Shown piece after piece: positions 10,934 to 24,325 of a DNA stretch of 64,000 nucleotides. Where the stretch lies: the NCBI GenBank assembly GCA_023678885.1, contig CM042985.1:28964465-29028464 (forward strand), read 5' to 3'. The stretch comes from Pogostemon cablin. Taxonomy: Eukaryota; Streptophyta; Magnoliopsida; Lamiales; Lamiaceae. Both the position numbers and the translations under genes were made by a program. Within the stretch, counting starts at the first letter, position 1. Every line of letters starts with the position of its first letter. The notes below the pieces were generated by a model, which did no database searches, was not told where the DNA came from, and was given only the letters and a program-made list of their open reading frames with translations.

Positions 10934-12175
10934 ATCTCTTGTTGTCATGAATGGTTGATCATTGTATTAGTTAGATGTAAATAATGCATTTCTGCATGGT
11001 CTTCTTTCAAAGCCGGTGTACATGGAGCAACCACCTGGCTATACTGATTCTCTTCGACCTTCTCACACATGTCGCCTAAACAAAGCTATATATGGCATGA
11101 AACAAGCTCCTCGTGCTTGCTTCCAATGGTTTTTTGAATTTTTAATAAGTTCGGGATTTATTGAGAGTAAGGCGACATATCGCTCTTTATTTTTCAAAAG
11201 GGTCAGATGATGTTATACTTATTAGTTTATGTTGATGACATTATTATCACCGGTAGTGATGTCAATCTTGTTCATCCCCTCATTTAGCGAATCTGCCACG
11301 AATTTGCAATTAAGGATTTGGGCCACGTTAATTATTTTCTTGGTCTCGAGGTCACATACACAAAAAATGGTCTTTTCTTAGGTTAATCCAAATATACTTG
11401 GGATATATTAACGAGCTGATCTTCTCTTTGTTGTACTAGTTTCCACTCCTTAGCTATGGTTCTTCGAGTTGATGGGTCTCCTTTCTCAGATCCGACCTTA
11501 TGTCGTTCTCTTATTGGGACTCTTCAATACTTGATAATCACTTGCCCAGATATTTCCTTTGCGGTGAACACTGTAAGTTAGTTTCAGTCAAACCCTTCAT
11601 TGAATCATTTTCAAGCTGTGAAATGTATTTTACGTTATGTTAAGGGAACAATTGATTTTGGCCTTGATTTCACAAAGAGCTCTTCTTTATTGATTGGATA
11701 TTATGACGCCGATTGGGCATGCTGTTTATACACTCGAAGGTCTACTTATGGATATTCTATATTTTTAGGGCCAAATCTTATCTCTTGGAGTGCAAAGAAA
11801 CAATCTACTGTCTCTAGGTCAAGTTGTGAGTTCGAATAGGCATTGAGTCATTGACTAATGTAGCTTCAGAAATCATTTGGGTAACTCTTTTACTTCGTGA
11901 ACTTCATGCTTTACCAGTGTCACCCCCTACTTTTCTTTGTGATAATAAGAGCACTTTGTTTCTTAGCTATAATCTCATTGCACATAAACGCGCTAAGCAC
12001 ATTGATATAGACTATCATTTTGTTCGGGAACTTTTCTCCTCTGATCGTCTTTTCACACAATTTGTTCCCTCACATTTTCATCTTGCCGATGTCTTCACAA
12101 AAGTCTTCCACATCCATTATTTGAATTTTTCCGATCAAAGCTTCAGATTGGTTCCCACCCTCTTCGCTTGGGGGA
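10934..12175 (+). pseudogene. Decayed copia-type pol (reverse transcriptase and RNase H)
   Basis: Broken frames show copia blocks in order: QLDVNNAFLHG, YGMKQAPRA, LLVYVDDIIITGSD, IKDLG then NYFLGLEV, YDADWA, SWSAKKQSTVSRSS, CDNKSTLFL and AKHIDIDYHFVRE. Stops and frameshifts occur throughout (for example near 10956, 11208 and 11838). The 5' half (gag, protease, integrase) is absent. The region ends at a purine-rich tract just before the 3' LTR. Confidence 0.88.
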
Positions 12176-12350
12176 TGTTAAGGATGAGAAGAATGGAAAT
12201 AATTGATTTGATCAAAGATTTACAATATTATAAATATCTCATTTGATTCTATTTATTTATTTGTACAAGATATGTATGTAACAATATATGAGTATATATA
12301 CATCAATAAGACAGTCAATCCTCACTTTTGAGGAGAATAGTTTTTTAACA
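12176..12350 (+). mobile_element. 3' LTR (175 bp) of the decayed copia element
   Basis: Begins TGTTAAGGATGAG immediately after a polypurine tract (ttgggggа-type, ending at 12175) and ends TTTTTTAACA, giving matched TGTTAA/TTAACA ends. No 5' partner LTR was found in the window. Confidence 0.7.
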
Positions 12351-15132
12351 CTCCGCCCACTCTAAATTTTTCAATATTATTATTTTGGTTATCCACTCAA
12401 AAGGTATTTATTCTCATTTTTAAGTAAAAAAGACCACATATAACTCACCACACACTATCAATACAACCTTAAAAGTTTCAATTTTACTATTTTGATCATC
12501 AACTCTAAAGGTATTCATTTTTCTTTTTCAGTAAAATAGTTCACATATGACCCATAACTCACTATTAATACAACTACTTATTACACATAAAATAATAGTA
12601 CTCCTTAATTCATATATATGAAAAAACATAAATGGTCACATTTGGAGTGGACAGAGAGAGTATCACTTTTATGTATACATAAAATTTTTAGTTAAAGCAT
12701 GTATTTACCAAAGTAAAATGAATGATACGCTAACATATGATTTTATGATATTATAATTTTCTTTTCGTCTCATTTTAATCTTTTCATATTTTTAATTTGG
12801 ACGTCTCATTTCAATATTTACATTTTTTTGGTAGATTAGACAATAAAAAAAATATAAGAAAATATCTTGATGAGATTCACACACAACACTAATACAACTA
12901 TCTATCATATATTAGAATATTAAATATCTATATCTCCATCCATTGCGCATTAAAATAATATATTTTTTAAATTCCGCCCTAAAAACAATGTAAAGATTAA
13001 AATAAAATGGAGGGAATCTGATTTACAATCATATTTTAAATATCAATAAGCATATTTTTCTATATAATAATTATATTTTAATAATGATCACATAAACTCA
13101 TTTCACAGTGCATGATTGATTATATTTTCATGATTTCCTCAAAGGATAAGAAAAATCACTTTTTTTTTTTTAAGTTTTTGAAGTAGTAACAAGTTATAAG
13201 AAAGTAATGGACAGGTTCAAAAAGATTTTAGAAAACTTGCAGCTGCTTATTTTCTAAAGAATCAGTTTATATTCATGTCTATTATAAATACACAATGGAC
13301 AAGTTCTTTTTTCATAGGAAATAGAGTTTAAATTTCTTAGTTTAAGTTTAAGATTTTATAGTATTTTTTTTCTTCTTTATTTATTTTTATTTTATTTTTA
13401 TTAGGTTTTTAGTCTACTCATTTTTAGATGGTATAAGTTTATCTTTTAACCTTTTATTATTTAGTATAATTCATTATAACACAATAATAGATAACTAAGT
13501 ATATTAAAAAAAATTTAAATTGTTATACCACGTTAATCCATAAAAAAATTATGAACTTTTTTTCTACACAATCAACTTTCAAAAATTAGTTATTAAGTTA
13601 TTCAGCAGACGAAATTAGTTATTAAGTTATTCTGTAAACATAAAAAATAAAGTGAAGAAGACTGTGAAGAAAAAAAAAGTAAAAAAAAAAAAAATAATAA
13701 AGAAAATAAAGCAGTTGTGTATGTTCTATCAACCAGGCTGAGAAAATTACAAGTTTGAAGTATATGTGTGAATTATCCCAAGTCCTTGCACCACATTAAC
13801 CCATAAAAAAAATATACAAGCTTTTCACGCAGCTCAAACTTATGGGACTAATTTGATGAACCAACTTTCCAACTATGTTTCGGTTATCAATCGGTTGAGA
13901 ATTTAATTGATTCAACCACCTTACCCCTGCATAGCTCACGTGTAGGACTAGAATCAAGTCAATAACCAACTCGGAAAGATCTAGATAACCCCTAAAATAT
14001 CTCAAAACTTCCTGCCCAACTATGTCACAATTGTATGATTTCCTTCTTTTTATCATTCCTACTGACTCGAAATAGACACAACTTCTTTCTTCCTGAGAGC
14101 TGCCCCATCTTATCCTAGTAGGGGATAGAGTTGGAGTATAAGTTTGAAGTAGATGTGAACTATCCTAATCTTGCACCACATTAAGCCATAAAAAAATCAT
14201 AAAAAATTACAAAAATTTAGTAGCTGCACATTTACAAAATTTTACTAGCGACATATATTAAGTTTTTTATTCTAAAATAATTCATGATCATATTTACTGC
14301 AATAATTATTCTACATATATAATCCATAACTTCAACACAAATTAGGTTTAAATTTATTTGTATCACAACCATGAACATTAGTATGAAAAAGCTTAAAACA
14401 TTAAAATGAAAAAAAAATACAATACAACACGCATTTAAAATTGATTTAAAAAAAAACTTAAAATTGATTTTTAAAAATAAATTAAAATAAAATAGAAGGG
14501 TAGATTCACATCTTTTCTATAAATTAGACATGTAAGGAACTTTACATATATGTAAAAATTAATGAGTTAAGCTAGTGATCATTCCAAAAATTTAACACTC
14601 CATTACATTAATTAATTCAATTTATATAGTGTAAATGGTTGTATGGTATACCCAAATATATTCATTAGTAATGCGATTATGAAAAGTACTATAACAGTTT
14701 AATTAAACTAAATTTATAATTTTTATTAATAATACAAAAAATAAATTAAAAACTACTCCCTCCGTCCCACAAATATTTAAAGAAAAATGATAACGTTTAG
14801 GGGTATTATGGTATTTTTGGTATGTTAGGTAATAGTTGTTGTTTTTTTTTTTTTAAATAAGGTGTATGGAGAAAGGGATCATCTTAGACTTTTTGCTTTT
14901 TAAAAAATGTGCAAACTTTTGTGGAATAACCCAAAATGAAAAGTGTGTATGTGAAATGGGATTTTAAGTCTACTTTCGCATCATTACAATAATTTGCTAT
15001 ATTACATAATTTCTTCGTTTTAAAGCAAATGTGTACCATTTCTGTTTTCTTCGTCCTAATACATTATGAACCGTGTAAGTATGATTACTCAATTTTCTAA
15101 CTTTATACTAATAAAATTTTAATTTCAAAAAT

Positions 15133-15135
<3 letters not shown>
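12351..15135. other. AT-rich intergenic DNA
   Basis: No supported gene. A direct repeat with core ttgcaccacattaa...ccataaaaaaa occurs at about 13749-13810 and 14130-14200, bracketing a 330-bp segment of moderate complexity. A Stowaway-type terminus CTCCCTCCGTCCCAC starts at about 14756 after TA, but no matching right end was seen. Confidence 0.5.

Positions 15136-15216
<81 letters not shown>
15136..15216. repeat. (TA)n microsatellite
   Basis: About 80 bp of uninterrupted TA dinucleotides, directly abutting the target duplication of the large Ty3-like element. Confidence 0.95.
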
Positions 15217-15217
<1 letters not shown>

Positions 15218-15220
15218 TCT

Positions 15221-16043
15221 TGTAACAACAAATTTTTGCATTTATAATAAAATAAATACAAGAGAATTACAATAATAATCCAGAAGGATTAAACTTATAA
15301 ATTTAGGAAACAATCTCTATCTATCCTCTGATTCTTCTCTCGAATCAATTTGGACTTTGACTTTGACTGGTTGTGTTGACCGCGCTGATCGCGTTGACGT
15401 GTGTGTTGAGTCGGATCTTCAGTTGAAGCTTGTCCGAACTCGGATTTAAGACCTTATAACGTTAATTCTGAAGCGTCGAGCCTTTGTTTTGATTAAACGT
15501 ACTTGATCTGAAGAGCACTCTAACTGGGGGCTTAGCACCTTAATCCCGAGTCGTATGCTGTACTTGGTGCGAAGAACACCGAAGAACTTAGTGTATGAAA
15601 AACGCTTGATTTGGGAGCTCCGCACCTTAATCCCGAATCGTTTGCCGTTCTTGACTTGAAGATGCTTGAAGATCTCGAGGAGCGTTGCTCGTGTTTCATT
15701 CTCTTCAGAGCGTTTGTGTCTTCGGGTCTTTGAATGTGTGTGTCTGGAATGAATGGAGGAGGGCTCCTTATATAGGTGAAGGATAAGGACGCCCCATAAA
15801 TAACTCGCAGTCTAATTGGTCTAGGGCTGATTTGACCTGATTCTGCGGGCTTGGGCCTTTCACTTGCTTAGGCTTTAAGTCAGAATTATTTGACTGGATC
15901 TGGCCTAATTATCAATTATTTACTCATTTATTTTAGGAATAAATTTATTTAAATCCCCTAATAAATAAATAATTAATTGATAATTATTGCATTAATTTGC
16001 CATATATTTTCTTTTAATAGGCAATAAAATTCAAGAGCCTACA
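15221..16043 (-). repeat. 3' LTR of the gag-only element
   Basis: Plus-strand ends are TGTAACAACA and GAGCCTACA. It contains TGACTTTGACTGG-type repeats and the sequence cttatataggtg, a possible TATA region in minus-strand context. The partner is 28083-28903. Confidence 0.85.
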
Positions 16044-16289
16044 AATGCCCCCTCGCATTTTGTTCACGGACGCCTTTGTGTTGAAGTGAACAAATTGTGA
16101 TAATACATTCTTGATCAACATGATTGAATTTTATTGCTTGCCTCATCAATTTGATATGAATAGTCTGAATTATGACTGAACTTAGCAGAGTACTAAGCTG
16201 CCTACGTACCTCTTTGAAGAGGATCAAGTCATAACGTAGTTCAAGGAACATGATTTGGTTTGAATGGAGGGTACCGTACACATTTTATA

Positions 16290-16989
16290 CTCATGCGGGT
16301 CAGGAGTAACATGCAGTTTAGGCTCGTGCGTTATGGAATTTTAGGCTCGTGCGTTATGGAGCGTTGAACTTGAATTTGTTGATATTTTATACTCGTGTCA
16401 ATGAGTCTTGAATTTGAACTTGTAGATAGTTTATACTCGTGTCAAGGAACCTTGTGCGGACATTTTTCACTCGTGTCGAGGAGTATTGTGTGAATAGTTT
16501 TCGCTCGTGCCGAGGAGCTTTATATGTAGAGAGTTTATTCTCTTCCCAAGGAGATTTTATTTGATGTGTAGATAGTTTATACTCATATCAAGGAGTATCG
16601 AACATGTAGAGAGTTTTGTCTCTTCTCAAGGAGATATGATTTAATGTGTGGACAATTTATACTTATATCAAGGAGTATAGTGTGGATAGTTTACGCTCGT
16701 ATCGAGGAGTCTTGAATTTGATTTATGTTAGATAGTTTAGGCTCGTATCAAGGAGAATGACTTTAGGCTTTTTAGATAGTTTAAGCTCGTATCAAGGAGC
16801 ATGACTTGTAGATAGTTTTAGCTCATGTCAAGGAGCGTGATGTAGACAGTTTTTGCTCGTGTCAGGGAGCGTGGTGTTGACAGTTTTCTTTTGTGTCAAA
16901 GAAATTTGACTTGGGAGATTTTAGATAGTTTAAGCTCGTATCAAGGAGCGTAATGCAGACAGTTTTAGCTCGTATCAAGGAGCTTTGTG
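16290..16989. repeat. Degenerate tandem repeat array in the gag-only element
   Basis: About 14 imperfect copies of a unit built on tagatagttta-gctcgtatcaaggagc, with variable spacing of roughly 40-70 bp. It lies between the gag stop and the 3' LTR on the minus strand, where pol would be in a complete element. Copies differ at several bases, so the array is old or evolving. Confidence 0.85.
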
Positions 16990-17261
16990 TTTAAGTTTGT
17001 CAAGTGTTCATTGCCCCCAATCTTGGGATGCAAAATTTTCTCTTTCTTCCACTTCATATCTATGAATCCTTATGGAAATTACAGTCTTTGTTTGCGGTTC
17101 CTCTTCCACGAGCTCATCAGAAGGCATGTCTTCAAACTCGTAAGAGTCCTGAATAGAAGGCCATTCGATGTCATTTGATGCCAGGCTTAACTCCATGTCG
17201 TGAGCTCTTGTAGCCAACTCTTCAAAAGTTTTAGGACAAATTCCTTGGAGTATGTAGTGAA
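16990..17261 (-). pseudogene. Gag C-terminal piece of the gag-only element
   Basis: The minus-strand frame reads LHYILQGI, KTFEELATRAHDMELSL and an acidic segment (EFEDMPSDELVEEEP), typical of plant Ty3-like gag. It continues the frame ending at about 25530, from which it was separated by the copia-like insertion. It ends at a stop near 17008. Confidence 0.75.
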
Positions 17262-17266
17262 GATTC

Positions 17267-18465
17267 TGTTGGCAATTGGATCGTGCGGTTCAACGTGATC
17301 CGTTAGGATTAACAGGCAAACAAAATCAGCGGAAGCAATAATGTGTTTACCGTACTTCAGGGTTGATGTAGAGTCTGAATCACTGCAGAAGAACACCTCT
17401 TGATCTTCTGCTGTATGTCCCAAGTCAACTCTGGTGTTGGGTGGTCAACAATCCCCAGAGTTCTCTCAATCTGCTTCTCTCTAACTCACGTCAAAAGAGG
17501 CGCAGGAAGTTAGGTTTCCAGAAGCTGAGATGACTATATATATTGGGCTACAGCAGGGACCAGGAGGAGAAATTGGGCTGGGCCTCAATTGAACTTAATT
17601 AACCAAGCTTAGCCCAAAGCTTTTAATTAAATCCAATAATAATAATATAGTCCACTAAAATATTATTATTGCACTACCCGTCCAATCCCAAAATTATGTT
17701 CTGGGCTCCTTCTTATTATGAGCCCGATAGTCTCCCCATGTTTAAGATATTCAATGTCCATTAATTAATTAAGTTACTGACAACTCAAATTAATTAATAT
17801 CTCATCCGAGAGTAGTACCACTCAACCTTTTTATCATGCCGGAAATTAATCCACTTGCAAGATTTACATGATAAACCTTATGAGCTCCTCAAGGGGACAT
17901 CATCAACCTATGACGGACATGGATTCCTTCTACAATCAACAGCACACCATAGATACAGCACTACTTCCCAACTCACCGAGTTTGTTGATTTAATACTTAT
18001 AAATCTCACCCATTGATGAATCAAAGAAATACATACTGTCCTACGTGTCGAGGTTATTGTATAGGGATTAAGAGCACGAACTTCCATAAAAACAGAGATC
18101 AAGTTCTACTATATAGTCAGTATAAGACGAACGATCTCAAACGGTCCTACTCAATACACACAAGTGCACTAATGTGATTCTATAGCCAAGACAAGCTAAT
18201 ACCAAACCACACTACAACCATACCGATAGAGAGTCCCCGTCTATCTCAGTTGTGAGCATCTGTTTATACTTTATAAGGAAACCGATAATATGATCTTCCG
18301 CGTGTTGTCGCACAACATATTATCTACAGTATAAAGTAAATGGACTATTGCATCATGCATATAAAATAAATTATAAGATGCAATCATTTGATCAATGATT
18401 CTCATTTCAAATATTGTTATAACATTGTTCATACTAAAGCTAGACTTTTAGTATACAATCCAACA
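17267..18465 (-). repeat. 3' LTR of the nested copia-like element
   Basis: Plus-strand ends are TGTTGGCAATTGG and CAATCCAACA. It is almost identical to 24326-25524. Confidence 0.92.
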
Positions 18466-21400
18466 ATCTCCCACTTATACTAAAAGACTATGCTGTCATG
18501 TCTTCTGCCATACATCTGATTCCTACTCCCACTACACGACCATAAAAAGCTCTCGCCTTAAGGTCCTCGTAAATGGATTTACTAGGTCATCATCCGATGC
18601 AATCTAGGCGACAACAACCTTCCCCTCATCATACGATTTCTCGTAACAGGTGGTACTGGCGCTCCATGTGTTTAATTGCCTTATGGACTCGTGATTCCTT
18701 CAAGTTTACAACTGCACCATTATCAGCAATATAAATTGTGATAATCTTGGGCAAACTTAGAAACACTTCAAAGTCCATCATGAAGTCTCTAGAGTCATAT
18801 AGATACTTTGGTTGCCTCATAGGCTCCAATTTATCATTTTTCATGATGGAGCCCGGAGTCAGAAATATATTTCTATATAACACTCCTCCACATTATGACT
18901 CTACTTCCTAAAATTAAACACATAACCTTTGAGGAGAATTTACTGCCGTCCAATCTGACTAAAAATCCGAATCTACGTAATCCACAAGAAGCAGTGAATC
19001 TGTCCAGTAAGTGTATATATGATAACCAGTCCTTCTCAGGCACTTCATATATATCTTACCACAGTTCATCATTCTTGTTCCGGGTTACGTTGATACCCAC
19101 TGTTCATGCATTCAGCAAAACAAATATCCAATCTCGTTCATAGCATTCTTTAGATTAAGCTTCCTTATTTGCCGAAGCATGAGGAACCGCTTTCATCTCC
19201 TTTATCTTCATTTATGTCTCAAGACACATCCAATAAGATAAATTCACATGCTAAACGAGTATGGATTGTATCATTTATGAAACTTGAGATAAGCATAACA
19301 TCCTTTCATATGATCCGTATTACCGTGATCAAAAGGATATATTTTACTTTTCTTAAGTCCTTCATATCATACTACTTTCTTAATCATACCCATACGCCCG
19401 ATAATACTCTTTCATTGTCTCCAATGAGCAAGATACTATCTACGTATAGTACAAGAATTACCACCACGTTTCCGTCACTCTTTACAATACACAAGATACA
19501 TCCGCTCATTGAATAAATCCATATCTATGGATTTCCTTTTCAAAACAGATGTTTCACAATCTCAAAGCTTGGTTTAGTCCATTGATGGGCACCTATAAGC
19601 TTACTATTAAAATGCACTTAGCCCTTTGCAATGAATTATTCTGATTGCTTCACATAAATGTTTTCTTCAAGACTTCCAATCAGGAAAGCTGTCTTGACAT
19701 CTATTTGCTGTCCCTCATAATTTAATATGAGCAGCAATAAATAAAAGAATCCGGATCAATTGAAGCATAGCTACCAGCGAATATGTTCCCTCATAATCGA
19801 ACCATTTCTTTCTGAGTACATCTTTTCGCAACAAGCTTTGCTTCCAAGATTTTCACCTTTCATTATGATCCTCTTTTATTTCCTATGATCACTTGCAATG
19901 GCTTTTACACCATTTAGTGGTCATACAAGTTCCCAGACTTAATATAGAATCCGTAGATTCTATTTCAACATGCATTGCAACTTACTAAGATTCCGCATTT
20001 TCATCTTGTAGTGCTACGTCGTATCCGTGGGATAATACCATATTTACTAGGGACCAAGTCTCACGACTCTCCCAAAATATATATTTTACGAGTTGTCGAA
20101 CAACCCTCCCACTACGACAATGTACTACATGTAATTGTGTATCAGATGTGACACGCGTTGCAGTTTACCTTGTGGCATATCCTCTTGTACACTTGGTACT
20201 TATACTTAGTGTTTTCTCTCTCATTTCCTTTAGAACAACTTATACATGGGCTTGTGATTTATTACATAGTCCTTTTCCAAAAAATCTAGTGTTTGTGTTG
20301 ACAATCACCCTTCGATCTTTTGGACTAAATAAATCACTCTCCATTTTTCTAGGATATCCCATATACAGACAAATGTTTCACGAATTACTGTATCTAGGGT
20401 ATATCCATAAAATGAATTTAATTATTCCAAATAATTCATCATCTATCTAATCATAACCATAAGAGCCTTATCCCTTCTACTCACCACACCATTCAGCTGG
20501 GGCATGCCCGGTGTAGTCAACTTGAGATTTAATCTCAACTTCTGATTATTAGTTCCTAACTATCCTAAGAGGTCTTCATCATCACGATTGAATCGTAATG
20601 ATGTGATATATTTTCCATGACGCTCACTGTACCAGCCTTACAATTCTTGAATTAATCCAAGAACTTAGACATGCAGTGCATCAAATAAATATATCGGTTC
20701 CCAGAATAATCTTTGAATATTCATAACCACCTCTCGCCTGGATATTGTTAGGTTCGCTTGAATCAGAATGAACTAATTCCAACATATATATCTTTGGCTC
20801 TACTCCCCACAGCCTTGAAAAGGCAGCTAATCATTTTTACTTCCAAGCAAGACTCGCAAGTCTGATAGTTTCCACTTCAGATAAACCTTACGGTCTATCG
20901 GCTATCAACTTTTGAATCTTACTTAAGTAAAATGAATTAGTCATAGATGCCAAATGTATGTTTAGTTCATTTCCGAAGGTTCCTTTCTCTTACTAATTTT
21001 AGAAGATGCATTATTAATTATTATTTATTGCATCTGTGGGATGAACATGATATAAGAGTATACTTATTATCCACCAACGTACTTTAACGGATTAAAGCCT
21101 CATTCCTCATTACTATGACCATGTCATTTAAATGAAATGAAGTATCCATCCGTTAATGCATAGAAACCGAAATTAAATTCTTTCCATGAAAACGTACGTA
21201 AAGATAATTTCTCATAATCAATCATTTATTCCTATCATAAGATAGATAAATAACTCCCACTGCAATAGCCACTACCTTCGTAGTTTTACCCATGTCATAA
21301 TTATCTTATCCTCACTTAGTAATAAACATTTAGTGATTCCAGTATCTACACACTTCGTGTTAATAGATGTCATCACTAATCATGTTTAAACAACTAGTGA

Positions 21401-22430
21401 ATAAGATATTAAACTTGTTCACTTTATGATGAAAATGGCTTTCATTTGCCACATGTTTTGTTAGAAGTTTCCCACCATTTACATCCTCTTGTAATTGAGG
21501 TGGAACTTTCTCAAAAACATCTAGGCAATTATGGAAAATAAAATTGACTTAGGTTTCCCTTTCAACTTCTATTCCATATATATTTCCAATTCATTCATCA
21601 AATTCTATCATGATCTTGCGCCTTTTAAATTACTCAAGTATCTGAAGAGTTACATGAGTTCATCATATTTCTATGATCCTCTCATCTCTTCACTAAAGAC
21701 TTTAATAGGCATCATGAGCCGTCCTTTGAGAGAACACATGTATTATCTTAAGCAGTAATTTTCAAAATCACGATTCTTTTCTAATCAACTAATTTGGACA
21801 AGTAAATATAATGTCTTTTAGTTAACAATTAGTGAGATAATACCATTCGAAATTCAGAGAATCAGAAATAAATATACTGATCAAAACTTCGAATTTTATC
21901 CTTTTATATTGTTTCCCTCAAAACAATATAAAATAAAATTCACCGACATCTCAAGCACCGTGAGTCTGCAAGCCACGTTAGTGTGGACGTTTACAAACCC
22001 GAACATTTACAAGAGAAGGTTTTACCCATTAATTTCATTTGTCAACCTAACTTTATGACAAAATAATTAATAGTCGGTTACTCTTTAGTCATGCAAATAA
22101 TAGCAGTGACTCCGTTGGGGAGGATACTAATTATTTACACCTAAGTGTACACCATTATTTGATCCCAAGTCCACTGCGCGAGCTTATGTGCCTTACAGTT
22201 GGAGAAGTACACACGCGCTCGGGTAGCTTCCTACAATCATCAATTATAAGTTTGTACCAGTGTACCGCACACAAACTCATCCGTTAGGGAGGAAGGCCTA
22301 TGCCAACACGCAAGTTTATGTGCCACATTACAAACAATAATTATTTATGAAGTCTGTACCAGTGATCCGTGAATAAACTCATCCGTTAGGGAGGAAGGCC
22401 TATGCCAACACGCAAGTTTACTCACATCAC
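18466..22430 (-). pseudogene. Decayed copia gag-pol region
   Basis: Only scraps are readable on the minus strand. RNase H/C-terminal motifs VHKAIKHMERQYHLLREIV lie at about 18629-18700. An RT scrap with LEENIYVKQ is near 19640-19690. An integrase-like CESCL motif is near 20850, with a YLM block near 20680. Possible gag remnants lie near 21400-21700. Stops and frameshifts occur every few dozen codons. A 45-bp direct repeat (ttagggaggaaggcctatgc core) at about 22283-22325 and 22385-22428 lies at the 5' end of this region. Domain placements are approximate. Confidence 0.6.
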
Positions 22431-22699
22431 TTACAAACCAATAATGGAGGCCGCGGGAATTTATTACCAATCCCCTCTCCCACTTAGTTATTTAATTACC
22501 GAGGGTTTTAACATGCATATAATATTCCAGAATAAAATATACAAGTTAGACATGCTTCTATTAACAGCAATTTAAATAAATAAATCACATAGAACATGCC
22601 TGTTACATATACAACAATAATTGACAATTAAATCAATTAATCAGTTATATAACATTAATTAATTGCATAAAATGTTGGATCAATTAAATAGGTCCAGCT

Positions 22700-23135
22700 G
22701 ACCCAAATATCATTAGCATAAAATGAGCAGCCCATTATTAAAATAATTAAGCCCATTTATTTTGCCAATTTCTGCATAAAGGTCTAGCCCAATATTTAAC
22801 CTTGGCCCAACATCAAAATACCCACAATTAATTAAAATCAGCAATAAAATAATAGCCCAGCAGCCCATTACCATTTTAATTAAAATTTGGGCCCAACAGC
22901 CCAAAACCAAATTAAAAAAAATGTGCAGCCCACTATTATATTACTGAACTGGGATTTAAGGTCCAACAGCCCATATACATTTTAATTAAAATTTGGGCCC
23001 AGCAAACCAAGCCCAAAACAAATTAAAACAAGGCCTAGCTAAGACACCCAACACAACAAGCCCATTGCCAGCTCAAATAAATTTGGGCCCAACTACACAC
23101 AGGCCCAAAACCATTGGCCAGCAATTAAAAATAGG
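22700..23135. repeat. Imperfect tandem repeat rich in AGCCCA/TGGGCC
   Basis: Units of about 110-120 bp share ttttaattaaaatttgggcc with flanking cagcccatt and cagcccaaaacc; the clearest copies start at about 22855 and 22965. Weaker half-units extend left to about 22700. It lies in the interior of the nested copia-like element, downstream of its GC-rich leader. Confidence 0.7.
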
Positions 23136-23139
23136 CCCA

Positions 23140-24060
23140 GCCCATTTGCTTGCTGCCCTAATCCTTTCAGCCGCAGAAGGCCTGCTCCAACCATCACCCA
23201 TCACCATGCTTCGTCGGAGGTTGTCGCTGCTCCCGGCGGCCATTCTGACAGCCATCGGAAACGAGCATCCAGCCGACGCCCGACACCCGTCACCTTGCCA
23301 GCCGTAGTCACACCGCCAGAGACAGCTGCCGGAGACAGCTGCAGCCTCTGTTGTCGGAGACAGCTGCCGCCCGCGCCGCCCGCGCTCGCCCGCGCTCGCC
23401 TGGAAGCTGCCGAAGACAACTGCCGCCCGTCTACCATGGCCAGCCGCCGGTCGCGCATCAACTGTGTTCCCACCGACAGCAGGTTACGATCGCCACCAGC
23501 CGCCATGCATCTCTTCAGCGCCGCCGCCTCGTTTCCACCGCCCAGCTATCACCAGCCACCAGATCCACGCCGATCTGATCACCGCCGTGCAGCTCCCAGC
23601 CGGTAGGAGTCGCGGTCGCTGCAACCATCAAGCCTTGCCGTCGCCGATCTTCTGGGTGGATCTGTTCCGATCCGATCTGAAACCGGTTGGATTCGCCCGG
23701 TCGCTCAGTTCATATCTGACGCCGCCCATCCGTACTCGTCAGGGAGCACCGCCGCTCATGTCCGATGTCACCCAGAATCCGCAGTCGACGATCGTGGCCC
23801 AAGTGACCAGTCGACGCCGCCGTCTGGTTCTGCAGCATCGCCACTCCTCCTTCTGCCTTTCGATTGCAGCCGTATATATCGCCCAATTCCAAGGACGCGG
23901 CCCTTGGGAGCATCGCCGCTGCCTGGTCGGTCCGTCGCCGATAACAGTCTCGCCCTGCCCCAGTCTCGCGTCGTTTTGGGTCGACCAATCTCCCTCGTTT
24001 GACTTTTCGTACTTTTGGGTTGCCGTCGTGCAGGGCGTGTGTGATAAGAAGGCAGATTTT
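23140..24060 (-). other. GC-rich leader of the nested copia-like element
   Basis: About 900 bp rich in CCG/GCC between the primer-binding site side and the gag remnants, in sharp contrast to the AT-rich surroundings. Open frames occur on both strands (for example 23464-24096 and 23710-24147) because stop codons are rare in such composition; none resembles a known protein. A comparable GC-rich leader follows the primer-binding site of the element at 59370-63854. Confidence 0.65.
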
Positions 24061-24310
24061 GTTTTTCGATGTGTGTGTAATGAGTCCAGCAATTAACAGA
24101 TGATAATCAATCACACATACCAAATTTCGAGTCATGGAAATAAGCAATACAGAATAAAACCCACAGAGATATTTATCAGATTATATCACATAATCAAATT
24201 ATCCCATAACATAATTTTCTGGGTTTACAAACATGCGATTATTCCAGATTAAAACAATTAATCATATAATCATAACCCACCTAACGAATCACGTTTCACC
24301 CCGAAACCAA

Positions 24311-24325
24311 CGCTCTGATACCAAT
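24311..24325 (-). other. Primer-binding site of nested copia-like element
   Basis: Minus strand ATTGGTATCAGAGCG directly abuts the 5' LTR. TGGTATCAGAGC matches the 3' end of plant initiator Met-tRNA. Confidence 0.9.

Noticed and set aside
13796..14056. 86-codon minus-strand frame
   Set aside because: Lies inside a segment bracketed by direct repeats, with no motif and composition like the surrounding AT-rich DNA.
16290..16989. CRISPR-like regularly spaced repeat
   Set aside because: Repeat units are diverged and irregularly spaced, with no unique equal-length spacers, and this is a plant retrotransposon interior.
23464..24147. 210-codon plus and 145-codon minus frames in GC-rich DNA
   Set aside because: They lie between the primer-binding site and gag of a copia-like element, are open on both strands at once, and resemble no protein.
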